Below, piece after piece: positions 36,625 through 45,198 of a stretch of 64,000 nt of DNA; within the stretch, counting starts at the first letter, position 1; every line of letters starts with the position of its first letter. This DNA is from Alphaproteobacteria bacterium (lineage in GTDB: Bacteria > Pseudomonadota > Alphaproteobacteria > Oceanibaculales > Oceanibaculaceae). Below the pieces are notes generated by a model. The model searched no databases. It was not told the DNA's origin and saw only the letters and a program-made list of their open reading frames with translations. The translations under genes were made by a program, and so were the position numbers. The stretch is taken from NCBI GenBank assembly GCA_018823745.1, contig JAHJHR010000003.1, forward strand, positions 372,001 to 436,000, read 5' to 3'.

Positions 36625-38081
36625 CCGATTGGGTCGTCGTCGTCGACAAGCGCAGTGACTTTACCGGGATCGAGGATGACCGCTCGATCCTGCGGACGCG
36701 CGAATATATCGCCAAGCCGGGCATGCTGAAACCGCAGGCGCCGAAGATCATCAACCTGTCGCGCAGCTATGCCTATCTGTCGGAGGGGTATTACACCTCG
36801 CTGCTGGCTGAGGCGCGCAATCACCGCGTCATGCCGACGGTCGATACCATCCTGCAGCTGCGCCAGCGCAGCCTGTATTCCGGCGAGATCGCCGATCTGG
36901 AGGATGAGCTGAACCGCCGGGTGAAGCGGCTGGTCAATCCGCCGACCGACTCCTTTCGGCTGCTGATCGCCTTTGGCTATCCCTATGACGGGCGTTTCCA
37001 GGCCTTTGCCCGGCATGTCTTCGACACCTTCCGGGCGCCGCTGCTGGAATTGCGCGTGCGGCATGGCGAATGGCTGAAGATCACCAGCATCCGCGTCGTC
37101 GCCATCGACGAATTGGACGAGGACCAGCATGTCCTGTTCAACTGGGCGCTGGACCAGTATACCCGCGCCGGCTGGCGCAAGCAGAAGCCCCGTATACCGG
37201 CCAAATACACCATGGCCGTGCTGTATAACCCGAAGGAGGAAATGCCCCCTTCCGACCCGGCCTCGCTGAAGAAGCTGATCCGCGTCGCCGAGGGCATGGG
37301 CGTGGATGTCGAGCTGATCGAGAAGAAGGATTATCTGCGCCTCGCCGAATACGACGCGCTGTTCATCCGCGAGACCACGACCATTGAGAACCATACCTAT
37401 CGCTTCGCCAAGCGTGCCGAGGTTGAGGGCATGCCGGTGATCGATGATCCCACCTCCATCCTGCGCTGCACCAACAAGGTCTATCTGGCTGAATTGCTGA
37501 AGGCCAACAAGGTGCCGACGCCGAAGACCATCGTCGTCAACGCGCTGAAATCGCTGGAGGAGCTGGAAGGCGAACTGACCTATCCGATGGTGCTGAAGAT
37601 CCCCGACGGATCGTTCAGCCGCGGCGTGCACAAGGCCGGCGACCGGACCGAGCTGAAAAAGATCAGCCGGGAATTGCTGGAAGAATCCGACCTGATCCTG
37701 GCGCAGGAATTCATGCCGACCGATTATGACTGGCGCGTCGGCGTGCTGGATGGCGAACCGCTTTTCGTCTGCCAGTATCTGATGGCAAAGAAGCACTGGC
37801 AGATCGTGAAGCATAATGCCGACGGCCCGGCGACCCATGGCGGCTTCAAGAGCTTCACCATCGAGCAGGCGCCGAAGGAAGTGATCGACACCGCCGTCCG
37901 GGCTGCCCGCTTGATCGGCAACGGCCTCTATGGCGTCGACCTGAAGCAGAACGAGCGCGGCGTCTTCGTCATCGAGATCAACGACAACCCCAATCTCGAC
38001 ACCGGCGTCGAGGATTCCGCCCTGAAGGACGAATTGTGGAAGCGCCTGGTCGGCTGGTTCCTGAAACGGCTGGAGGCGTAG
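36621..38081 (+). CDS. RimK-like ATP-grasp ligase with RLAN N-domain
   Basis: A 486-residue amidoligase. The N-terminal half (about 1-190) is the RimK-like ATP-grasp N-terminal (RLAN) domain, with INLSRSYAYLSEGYY. The C-terminal ATP-grasp domain (about 285-480) has the lysine and glycine loop VLKIPDGSFSRGV, EFMPTDYDWRVGVLDGEP, and magnesium ligands Asp440, Glu452 and Asn454 (GVDLKQ, EINDNPNLD). It is longer than ribosomal-S6-modifying RimK (about 300 residues) and belongs to the separate RLAN group. Coupling to the GNAT-C39 protein suggests it joins amino acids to a peptide or small molecule. The substrate is not known. Confidence 0.88.
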   Translation: MTDWVVVVDKRSDFTGIEDDRSILRTREYIAKPGMLKPQAPKIINLSRSYAYLSEGYYTSLLAEARNHRVMPTVDTILQLRQRSLYSGEIADLEDELNRRVKRLVNPPTDSFRLLIAFGYPYDGRFQAFARHVFDTFRAPLLELRVRHGEWLKITSIRVVAIDELDEDQHVLFNWALDQYTRAGWRKQKPRIPAKYTMAVLYNPKEEMPPSDPASLKKLIRVAEGMGVDVELIEKKDYLRLAEYDALFIRETTTIENHTYRFAKRAEVEGMPVIDDPTSILRCTNKVYLAELLKANKVPTPKTIVVNALKSLEELEGELTYPMVLKIPDGSFSRGVHKAGDRTELKKISRELLEESDLILAQEFMPTDYDWRVGVLDGEPLFVCQYLMAKKHWQIVKHNADGPATHGGFKSFTIEQAPKEVIDTAVRAARLIGNGLYGVDLKQNERGVFVIEINDNPNLDTGVEDSALKDELWKRLVGWFLKRLEA

Positions 38082-38165
38082 GACCGTCCTGTCTCCCACC
38101 GTTGATTGCAGCGGCCGACAGGCGCATATAAACGGGCTGTTCCCTTACAGCGCCCGAGTGCCTTC

Positions 38166-39143
38166 ATGATCCCCACATCTGCCGACGATATCGCCCATGC
38201 CCGCCGCGTCATCGACATTGAGGCCGATGCGCTGAAAACCATGTCGGCGCAACTTGACGGGAAGCTGGGCGAGACCCTGGCCAGCGCGGCGCAGGCACTG
38301 GCCGCGCTCAAGGGCCGGGTGATCATCACCGGCATGGGCAAATCGGGCCATATCGCACGCAAGCTGGCGGCGACCTTCGCCTCGACCGGCACCACCGCGC
38401 ATTACATCCACCCCGGCGAGGCGAGCCATGGCGATCTCGGCATGATCGGGCCGGAAGATGCGGTGATCGCCTTTTCCAAATCCGGCGACACTTCCGAGCT
38501 GGCCGACATCCTGCACTACGCCAAGCGCTTCCGCATTCCGCTGATCGGCGTGACCGAGCGGGAAGGCAGCTCGCTGGCCGAGGCCGCCGATTTCCCGCTG
38601 ATCATCCCGGCCTGCCCGGAGGCTTGTCCGATGGGTCTGGCGCCGACCACCTCGACCACGCTGATGCTGGCGCTGGGCGACGCGCTGGCGGTCACGCTGC
38701 TGCAGCGCAAGGGCTTCACGGCCGATGATTTCCGCGTCTTCCATCCCGGCGGCAAGCTGGGCAAGCAGCTGATGAAGGTGAAGGCGCTGATGCGCCCGAT
38801 CGAGCGCGTGCCTTTGGTCACGCGCGACCAGCCCATGTCCGAGGTCATGCTGGATATCAGCGAGATGGGCACCGGCTGCGCCGGCGTTGTCGATGCCGAC
38901 GGCCGGCTGACCGGTATCATCACGGATGGCGATCTGCGGCGCCACATGGCGCCCACGCTGCTGGCCCAGCCGGCCGGCACGGTAATGACCGCCAGCCCGC
39001 AGACCATCCGCCCCGACGCGCTGGCCGCCGAGGCGCTGGCGATCATGAATGAACGCCGCATCACCGGGTTGTTCGTCGTCGATGACAGCAAGCCGCTCGG
39101 CTTCGTCCATATCCACGACCTTCTGTTGGCCGGCGTCGGCTAA
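38166..39143 (+). CDS. kdsD: Arabinose-5-phosphate isomerase (KpsF/GutQ family)
   Basis: Converts ribulose 5-phosphate to arabinose 5-phosphate, the first committed step to Kdo of lipopolysaccharide. The 325 residues match the usual 328. The N-terminal SIS domain has GMGKSGHIARKLAATFASTGT and the phosphosugar loop FSKSGDTSEL; two CBS domains follow from about 200 (LMRPIERVPLV and VMTASPQTIRP). The ATG at 38166 is preferred over a 20-residue longer frame that lacks similarity. Its stop lies six bases before the convergent S4-domain gene. Confidence 0.93.
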   Translation: MIPTSADDIAHARRVIDIEADALKTMSAQLDGKLGETLASAAQALAALKGRVIITGMGKSGHIARKLAATFASTGTTAHYIHPGEASHGDLGMIGPEDAVIAFSKSGDTSELADILHYAKRFRIPLIGVTEREGSSLAEAADFPLIIPACPEACPMGLAPTTSTTLMLALGDALAVTLLQRKGFTADDFRVFHPGGKLGKQLMKVKALMRPIERVPLVTRDQPMSEVMLDISEMGTGCAGVVDADGRLTGIITDGDLRRHMAPTLLAQPAGTVMTASPQTIRPDALAAEALAIMNERRITGLFVVDDSKPLGFVHIHDLLLAGVG

Positions 39144-39149
39144 GGGCGC

Positions 39150-39539
39150 CTACTCGAACGGATCGATCAGCCGGTCGGTGGCGCGGCGTTCGGCCTTGGT
39201 CGGGCGGCCGGTACCGCGCTCGCGGCTGGCCGGGGACTGGTCCTCGGGCGGCTGTTCGGCCCTGGGCTGCGGCGGGGCAAGATCGGCGTAAAGCGTCTGC
39301 GCCTCGACCGCCGGGCCGCGCCGCGTGCCCAAAGCCACCACCTCGATCACCCTGACATGCGGGCCTTGCGGAAAGGTCAGCACATCGCCGGGGCGCAGCA
39401 TCTGGTTGGCCTTGGTCACTGCCTTGCCGGCCAGCTTGATGCGACCGGTCTCGCAGAGCTTCCCGGCCAGCGTCCGGCTCTTGCAGAAGCGCGCGAACCA
39501 CAGCCATTTATCCAGCCGGATAACGCTCTCCCCTGCCAT
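39150..39539 (-). CDS. S4-domain RNA-binding protein (Hsp15-like)
   Basis: A 129-residue protein with an N-terminal S4 domain: RLDKWLWFARFCKSRTLAGKL, then GRIKLAGKAVTKANQMLRPGD. A basic, proline-rich C-terminal tail follows (PASRERGTGRPTKAERRATD), as in Hsp15/HslR proteins that bind stalled 50S ribosomal subunits. Its ATG overlaps the TAA of the Suv3-like helicase by one base (TAATG), so it is translated from the same messenger. That association supports a role in RNA handling or ribosome rescue. Confidence 0.87.
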   Translation of the reverse strand: MAGESVIRLDKWLWFARFCKSRTLAGKLCETGRIKLAGKAVTKANQMLRPGDVLTFPQGPHVRVIEVVALGTRRGPAVEAQTLYADLAPPQPRAEQPPEDQSPASRERGTGRPTKAERRATDRLIDPFE

Positions 39540-42085
39540 TAACGCCGCCCGCCAGAGCCGAGCGCCTTCAGCACGGCAAAGGGGCTGTCGAAAGCCTGCG
39601 GCCGGGCCGGCTCAACTGGTTTCGGCTTTGCGCTGCGCGGTTTCGGCTGGCGCTTCGGCTTGCGGAACCTCGTGCCGGTCTCGTCGATGCTGGCGCGGTA
39701 GCCCAGCGCGGTCAGGATGCCGACCATCTCCACCGCCCCGCAGCCGGCCAGCGACAGCAGTTCCGGGCTTGCCGCGAAGCTGCCATCGCCTTCCCGCAGC
39801 AGGCCGCGCGCGATGGCGGCGATGCGTTCCACCATGTCGATGCGCAGCACGCGCGGCCCCAGAACGGCATAGCCGATGGCGGGATAGAAACCGTCCGGCG
39901 CCGGCGCCTCATCCGTGGCGAAGGACACCCGGCCAGGGGCCGGCGGATGCGGGATCGGCCGGGCCTTGTGCTGCACCGACCAGAGCACGGCGCGCAGCGC
40001 CACGGCCTTGGGCTTCAGCAAAGCCGGAAAGAACACCGATTCCGTGCCGAAACGGATGCCAAGACGGGTCAGTTTCTTGCGATCCGCCGGTTGCAGCGCC
40101 GACAGCATCGCGCCGGCAGCGCCTATGGACAGCCCGCCCAGCCCCTCGCCCAGCTGGAAGACCAGACCGCGCGCCGGCCCCGGCAGATCGGCGTCGAGCG
40201 CTTTTGCCAGCGGTCCCAGCGCATCGGCCACGGCAGCAGCCAGCCAGCCGGCCAGCCGCTGCTCGACCCGGTCGCGCAAACCGGGTGTCAGCAGATCATC
40301 GCCGAACGGCTCGACACCCGGACGCAGGATCGATCCACCGGGGCGCAGCCGGCCAACCACCGCCTCGTCACCTGCCTCCTGCTTCCATGAAATGCCGCCA
40401 TCGGGCAGCAAGCGGAAGCCGGTATCGGGGGTTTCCTCCAGCCGCCGCACCCGGCCGGGCATCTCGCCGGACAGCGCCCGGCGGGCGGCGGTGCGCAGCG
40501 CCTTTGCCTCCTCGCCGATGGCCTTGTCGTCGGCAATAAAGTTCAACCCGTCCAGCCGGCCAATGGCATGGCCCTCGACCAGCACCTCGCCATCGCGGCG
40601 GACAATGGCGATCAGCTCGTCCTGATCCTTCAGCCGCTTCACCAGAACCGCGCTGCGGCGGTCGACGAAGCGCTGGGTCAGTCTTTCATGCAGCGCATCC
40701 GACAGCCGGTCCTCAATGCCGCGCGCGCGCTCCTGCCAGTGCTGCGGATCATCGATCCAGTCGCCGCGATGGGCGATGTAGTTCCAGGTGCGGATGTGGG
40801 CGATGCGCTCCACCAGCGTCTCGATATCACCATTGGTGCTGTCGAATTGGTCGAGCTGCTTTGCCACCCAATCAGTGCCCAGCCGGTTCGCCCCCTCGGT
40901 CAGTTGCAGATAGATGCGGGTCAGCAGCGCTGTATGGTGGTCGGTCAGCAGCTTGCGGAAATCCGGAATCTGGCAGACTTCCCACAACAGCCGGACGGTC
41001 GGCGCGTTGCGGGCGCGGGCCAGCAATTGCTCGTTGCGCGACAGCACCTCCAGCGCCAGCGTGTCACCGGCATCGCGCTGGCGCATCAGGAAGGGATAGG
41101 GTGCCCGCGCCTCCAGGCTGCGCTGCAGGCTGCCAACGCTGCGGAAATCGAGGCTGCTGGACCGCCAGGTCAGCGCCTTCAGCGGCTCGAAGGCGTGGTT
41201 CTCGATCTGCTCGACCATTTCCTCGTCGATGCCTTCCACCTCGGCTGTCGTGCCGAAGCTGCCATCGCTCATATGCCGGCCAGCGCGCCCGGCAATCTGC
41301 CCCATCTCCGCCGCCGTCAGCCGGCGCGGGCCGCGCCCGTCAAACTTGCCGAGCCGGGCGAAGGCGACATGGTCGAGATCCATGTTCAGCCCCATGCCGA
41401 TGGCGTCGGTGGCGACCAGATAATCGACCTCGCCGGCCTGGTACATGTCGATCTGCGCGTTGCGGGCACGCGGGCTGAGTGCGCCCAGCACCACCGCCGT
41501 GCCGCCGCGCTGCCGGCGCACCAGCTCTGCCAGGGAATAGACATCGGAGGCCGAGAAGGCGACTACGGCGGAGCGGCGCGGCAGCCGCGTCACCTTCTTG
41601 TAGCCGGTATAGCTGAGCGTCGAGAAACGCTGCCGGCTGATGAACTCGGCCTGCGGGATCAGCCGCTTCAGCAGCGGCCGGATGGTGTCGGAGCCGAGGA
41701 ACATGGTCTCGTCCAGCCCGCGCGCATGCAGCAGCCGGTCGGTGAAGACATGGCCGCGTTCACGGTCGGCGCAGAGCTGGATCTCGTCCACCGCCAGGAA
41801 GGACACCCGGCGGTCCAGCGGCATGGATTCCACCGTGCAGACGAAATACCGGGCGCGGGGCGGCACGATCTTTTCCTCGCCGGTGATCAGCGCCACCATC
41901 CCCGCCCCCTTGATGCGGGCGATGCGGTCGTAATTCTCCCGCGCCAGCAGGCGCAGCGGAAACCCGATCATGCCGCTGGCATGGCCCAGCATCCGCTCAA
42001 TGGCCAGATAGGTCTTGCCGGTATTGGTTGGCCCCAGCACGGCGGTGATACGGCCGGCCGATGAAGGGTGAGTGTGCGCGTCCAT
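39539..42085 (-). CDS. Suv3-like superfamily 2 RNA helicase
   Basis: A bacterial homologue of the mitochondrial degradosome helicase Suv3, found mainly in alphaproteobacteria. About 848 residues: Walker A GPTNTGKT at 20-27, motif II VDEIQ, the helicase C-domain with VATDAIGMGLNMDLDHVAF and QIAGRAGR. The long C-terminal half ends in a Pro/Lys-rich tail (PKRQPKPRSAKPKPVEP) and is about 150 residues longer than the core needs. ATG at 42085 is chosen; GTG one codon earlier also follows GAGG. It is co-transcribed with the S4 protein. Confidence 0.9.
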   Translation of the reverse strand: MDAHTHPSSAGRITAVLGPTNTGKTYLAIERMLGHASGMIGFPLRLLARENYDRIARIKGAGMVALITGEEKIVPPRARYFVCTVESMPLDRRVSFLAVDEIQLCADRERGHVFTDRLLHARGLDETMFLGSDTIRPLLKRLIPQAEFISRQRFSTLSYTGYKKVTRLPRRSAVVAFSASDVYSLAELVRRQRGGTAVVLGALSPRARNAQIDMYQAGEVDYLVATDAIGMGLNMDLDHVAFARLGKFDGRGPRRLTAAEMGQIAGRAGRHMSDGSFGTTAEVEGIDEEMVEQIENHAFEPLKALTWRSSSLDFRSVGSLQRSLEARAPYPFLMRQRDAGDTLALEVLSRNEQLLARARNAPTVRLLWEVCQIPDFRKLLTDHHTALLTRIYLQLTEGANRLGTDWVAKQLDQFDSTNGDIETLVERIAHIRTWNYIAHRGDWIDDPQHWQERARGIEDRLSDALHERLTQRFVDRRSAVLVKRLKDQDELIAIVRRDGEVLVEGHAIGRLDGLNFIADDKAIGEEAKALRTAARRALSGEMPGRVRRLEETPDTGFRLLPDGGISWKQEAGDEAVVGRLRPGGSILRPGVEPFGDDLLTPGLRDRVEQRLAGWLAAAVADALGPLAKALDADLPGPARGLVFQLGEGLGGLSIGAAGAMLSALQPADRKKLTRLGIRFGTESVFFPALLKPKAVALRAVLWSVQHKARPIPHPPAPGRVSFATDEAPAPDGFYPAIGYAVLGPRVLRIDMVERIAAIARGLLREGDGSFAASPELLSLAGCGAVEMVGILTALGYRASIDETGTRFRKPKRQPKPRSAKPKPVEPARPQAFDSPFAVLKALGSGGRR

Positions 42086-42235
42086 CACTTAAGCCTCGGG
42101 CGTTCCGGGCGGGGTGGCAAGAGGGCAGGGCTACCATCCCTGTCCCCACATCATATAGGGTCTTGCAGGGCGGGGATAAGTTCACATATCTCAACCACTC
42201 TTTTCCACCCAATGACGAAGAAGAAAATCACGCTC

Positions 42236-44110
42236 ATGTCGGCAGAAAAGCTCTCCTTTCAGGCGGAAGTCAGCCGCCTTCTCGATATCGTGGTGAACTC
42301 GCTCTACAGCGAGAAGGAAATCTTCCTGCGCGAGTTGATCTCGAACGCATCCGATGCCTGCGACAAGCTGCGCTATCTGGCGCTGACCGAGGCGGCGCTG
42401 CTGGGCGACGACACGGAATTCGCGATCACTATCTCAGTCGATAAGACGGCGCGCACAATCATCATCGCCGATAACGGCATCGGCATGAACCGGGACGAGC
42501 TGGTGGCCAATCTGGGCACCATCGCACGGTCCGGCACGGCGGCCTTCCTGGGTGACCTCAGCGGCGACGCGAAGAAGGACACCAACCTGATCGGCCAGTT
42601 CGGCGTCGGCTTCTATTCGGCCTTCATGGTGGCGCGCGAGGTCGAGGTGCTGACCCGCAAGGCCGGCGAGGATACCGCCTGGCTGTGGATTTCCGACGGG
42701 CGCGGCGATTTCACCATCGCCGAGAGCGAGAAGGCCGGCCGCGGCAGCATCATCACCCTGCGCCTGCGCGACGGCATGGAGGAATATCTCGAAGCCGACC
42801 GGCTGAAGCAGATTATCCAGCGCTATTCCGACCATATCGCCATCCCGATCAAACTGATCGATGGCGACAAGGTGGAGACCGCGAACCGCGCCTCGGCACT
42901 GTGGACCCGCAGCAAAAGCGAGATCAAGCCGGAGGATTACAAGGAATTCTACCACCATGTCTCGCACGCCTTCGACGACCCGGCGGAGACCATCCACTGG
43001 CGGGCCGAAGGCATCATCGAATATACCGGCCTGCTGTTCATCCCTGGCGCGCGGCCTTTCGACCTGTTCCATCCGGAGCGCAAGAACCGGGTGAAGCTGT
43101 ATGTCCGGCGCATCTTCATCACCGATGACTGCCAGGAGCTGGTGCCGGAATATCTGCGCTTCCTGCGCGGCGTCATCGATTCCGAGGATCTGCCGCTGAA
43201 TGTCAGCCGCGAGATGCTGCAATCCAGCCCGGTGGTGCAGAAGATGCGCCAGGGCGTGGTGAAGCGCGTGCTGGGCGATCTGGAGAAGAAGGCCGAGAAG
43301 GATGCTGAATCCTACGCAGCCTTCTGGGAGAATTTCGGCGCCGTGCTGAAAGAGGGCCTGTACAGCGAGCATGGCAGCGAACAGGCTACGTTGCTGAAGC
43401 TCGCCCGTTTCCGTTCGACCCACGGTGATGCACTGGTCAGCCTGGCCGAGTATATCGGCCGGATGAAGGACGGGCAGGACACGATCTTCTACATAACCGG
43501 CGAGGATGGTGCGGCACTGCTGTCCAGCCCGCAGCTCGAAGGCTTCAAGGCCAAAGGCGTCGAGGTGCTGCTGCTGACCGATCCGATCGACGAATTCTGG
43601 GTGCCGGCCATCGGCCAGTTCGAGGGCAAAAACTTCAAATCGGTTACCCGTGGCGGTGCCGATCTGTCCAGGGTGAAGGCCGAGGACAAGCCGGAGGACG
43701 AGCAGAAAGATGAGACCGCCGAGAAGGATGACGATATCGGCAGCCTCGTCGCCCTGCTGAAGCTGGCACTGAAGGACGAGGTGAAGGATGTCCGCGCCTC
43801 GGAGCGGCTGACCGACAGCGCGGTCTGTCTGGTCGCCGATGATGGCGACATGGACATGCATCTGGAACGGCTGCTGCGCCAGCACAAGCAGCTCGACAGC
43901 GCCTTCAAGCGCATCCTGGAGGTGAATGCCAGCCACCCGGTGATCCGCCGCCTGGCCACGCATGTGGCCGCCAGGGGCGCCGAGGCGGAGATTGACGACG
44001 CAGCCTATCTGCTGCTCGACCAGGCCCGCATCGTCGAGGGTGAGCCGGTGCCCGATCCCCGCGCCTTTGCCCGGCGGCTATCGGGTTTCCTGGAAAAGGG
44101 TCTGGCGTAA
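42236..44110 (+). CDS. htpG: Molecular chaperone HtpG (Hsp90)
   Basis: A cytosolic ATP-dependent chaperone. From the ATG at 42236 it is 624 residues, the same length as E. coli HtpG, and begins MSAEKLSFQAEVSRLLD as is typical. The ATP-binding domain shows LRELISNASDACDKLR, IADNGIGMNRDEL and GQFGVGFYSAFMVA. The middle domain has GVIDSEDLPLNVSREMLQ, with its catalytic arginine nearby. A charged stretch KAEDKPEDEQKDETAEKDDD lies before the C-terminal dimer domain. An ATG 24 bp upstream has no ribosome site. Its stop is seven bases from the convergent unknown gene. Confidence 0.97.
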   Translation: MSAEKLSFQAEVSRLLDIVVNSLYSEKEIFLRELISNASDACDKLRYLALTEAALLGDDTEFAITISVDKTARTIIIADNGIGMNRDELVANLGTIARSGTAAFLGDLSGDAKKDTNLIGQFGVGFYSAFMVAREVEVLTRKAGEDTAWLWISDGRGDFTIAESEKAGRGSIITLRLRDGMEEYLEADRLKQIIQRYSDHIAIPIKLIDGDKVETANRASALWTRSKSEIKPEDYKEFYHHVSHAFDDPAETIHWRAEGIIEYTGLLFIPGARPFDLFHPERKNRVKLYVRRIFITDDCQELVPEYLRFLRGVIDSEDLPLNVSREMLQSSPVVQKMRQGVVKRVLGDLEKKAEKDAESYAAFWENFGAVLKEGLYSEHGSEQATLLKLARFRSTHGDALVSLAEYIGRMKDGQDTIFYITGEDGAALLSSPQLEGFKAKGVEVLLLTDPIDEFWVPAIGQFEGKNFKSVTRGGADLSRVKAEDKPEDEQKDETAEKDDDIGSLVALLKLALKDEVKDVRASERLTDSAVCLVADDGDMDMHLERLLRQHKQLDSAFKRILEVNASHPVIRRLATHVAARGAEAEIDDAAYLLLDQARIVEGEPVPDPRAFARRLSGFLEKGLA

Positions 44111-44117
44111 CCGCGGC

Positions 44118-45065
44118 TCAGCGCATCGCGCCAATGGTCCATTCGACCTTTGGCGCGTAGCGCCGGCCGAGGAACTGGTAGGTCCGGCGCAGCAGGCGGA
44201 TGCCGACCTCGTCGGCCGTCGGCTCGGCATCGTCCCAGACCTTCATGATTTCTTCCCAATCCATCGCCATCGCATGCAGATGGTCACGGCATTTGCGGAT
44301 GAAGGCGACGCTGTTCTCGTAATTCAGCACCAGGCTGCGGATCTCCGAGGTCTGGGCATCGACATCGTCGAAAAGCGCCTTGATCTCCGCATAGGGGTTG
44401 GAATACAGGGCACGGACCCGCGCAATCTCCTCGCCGACGACGCGGCTGGTAGCGAATAATTTGCCAAAGCGGTCCAGCTTGTCAGAGATCGTCTTCATCG
44501 AATGGAAACGGTCGCGCAGCGCCTCGATATAGGTCAGTTCGCGGACCAGAGATTCGACACGCACCTTGCCCTGCTCAAGGCCAACCGCTTCCGGCTCATT
44601 CGGAGATACTTCCCAGGACAGGCGCTTCATCGCCTTTTCCAGCTTCTCATTGGTCTGCGGGTCGTCCGCGATCTGCTCCAGCAGATCGGCATCAACCACG
44701 ACCTGCTCATCCCCCGACACCCAGGAGGCCAGCTGGACATGCAATCGCCAGCGCGCGCGGAACTCGTGGTGATCCTCGACCGACCAGGAGGCCGTGCCGT
44801 CGAGCAACTCTTTGGGAATGGAATCGCCGGGATGGATGCGGCGGACATAATCCAGCCCCCGGACCGCCATATCGATCAGCTTGCGGTCGGGATGATCCGC
44901 ATCAATGCCGAATTCGCGCATCAGCGCCGGCACGGCCACCACAGCGTCCAGCCCCTCGCACGGAATGCTGTAGACAGGCCCCTGCCCATCGTCGCCCTGC
45001 CGGAAATGCGCCCCGGGAATGGCAAAAATCCTGTGTTCGAGCAGAAAATGGGTGGGGGGTTCCAT
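44118..45065 (-). CDS. Conserved-looking protein of unknown function
   Basis: I do not recognise this 315-residue protein. It has no signal peptide or membrane helix and is rich in charged residues. The N-terminal part reads HFLLEHRIFAIPGAHFRQ and PALMREFGIDADHPDRK. The C-terminal 150 residues are helical with heptad-like spacing (VRELTYIEALRDRFHSM, DDVDAQTSEIRSLVLNYE), so a coiled-coil partner-binding region is likely. ATG at 45065 is preferred, because an in-frame ATG at 45110 would leave only 28 bp to the terminator of the chemoreceptor gene. Composition matches its neighbours, so there is no sign of recent transfer. A signalling or structural role is possible but unsupported. Confidence 0.7.
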   Translation of the reverse strand: MEPPTHFLLEHRIFAIPGAHFRQGDDGQGPVYSIPCEGLDAVVAVPALMREFGIDADHPDRKLIDMAVRGLDYVRRIHPGDSIPKELLDGTASWSVEDHHEFRARWRLHVQLASWVSGDEQVVVDADLLEQIADDPQTNEKLEKAMKRLSWEVSPNEPEAVGLEQGKVRVESLVRELTYIEALRDRFHSMKTISDKLDRFGKLFATSRVVGEEIARVRALYSNPYAEIKALFDDVDAQTSEIRSLVLNYENSVAFIRKCRDHLHAMAMDWEEIMKVWDDAEPTADEVGIRLLRRTYQFLGRRYAPKVEWTIGAMR

Positions 45066-45138
45066 TGGGATTGCACGCCTGACAGGCTGGTTAATTTGGG
45101 TTGCCCCCATTCTGGACCGAAGCGGTTAATTAATCATG

Positions 45139-45177
45139 AAAAAGCCCTCCCCGATCCAAATCAGGGAGGGCTTTTTT
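45139..45177 (-). terminator. Terminator after the chemoreceptor gene
   Basis: The stem GCCCTCCC/GGGAGGGC (45144-45151 and 45164-45171) is flanked by AAAAA on the left and TTTTTT on the right. It can stop transcription in either direction, and its leftward use follows the chemoreceptor stop at 45199. It also shows that the next gene leftward needs its own promoter. Confidence 0.88.
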
Positions 45178-45198
45178 CACGCGCCTGGGGTGTAGGGA

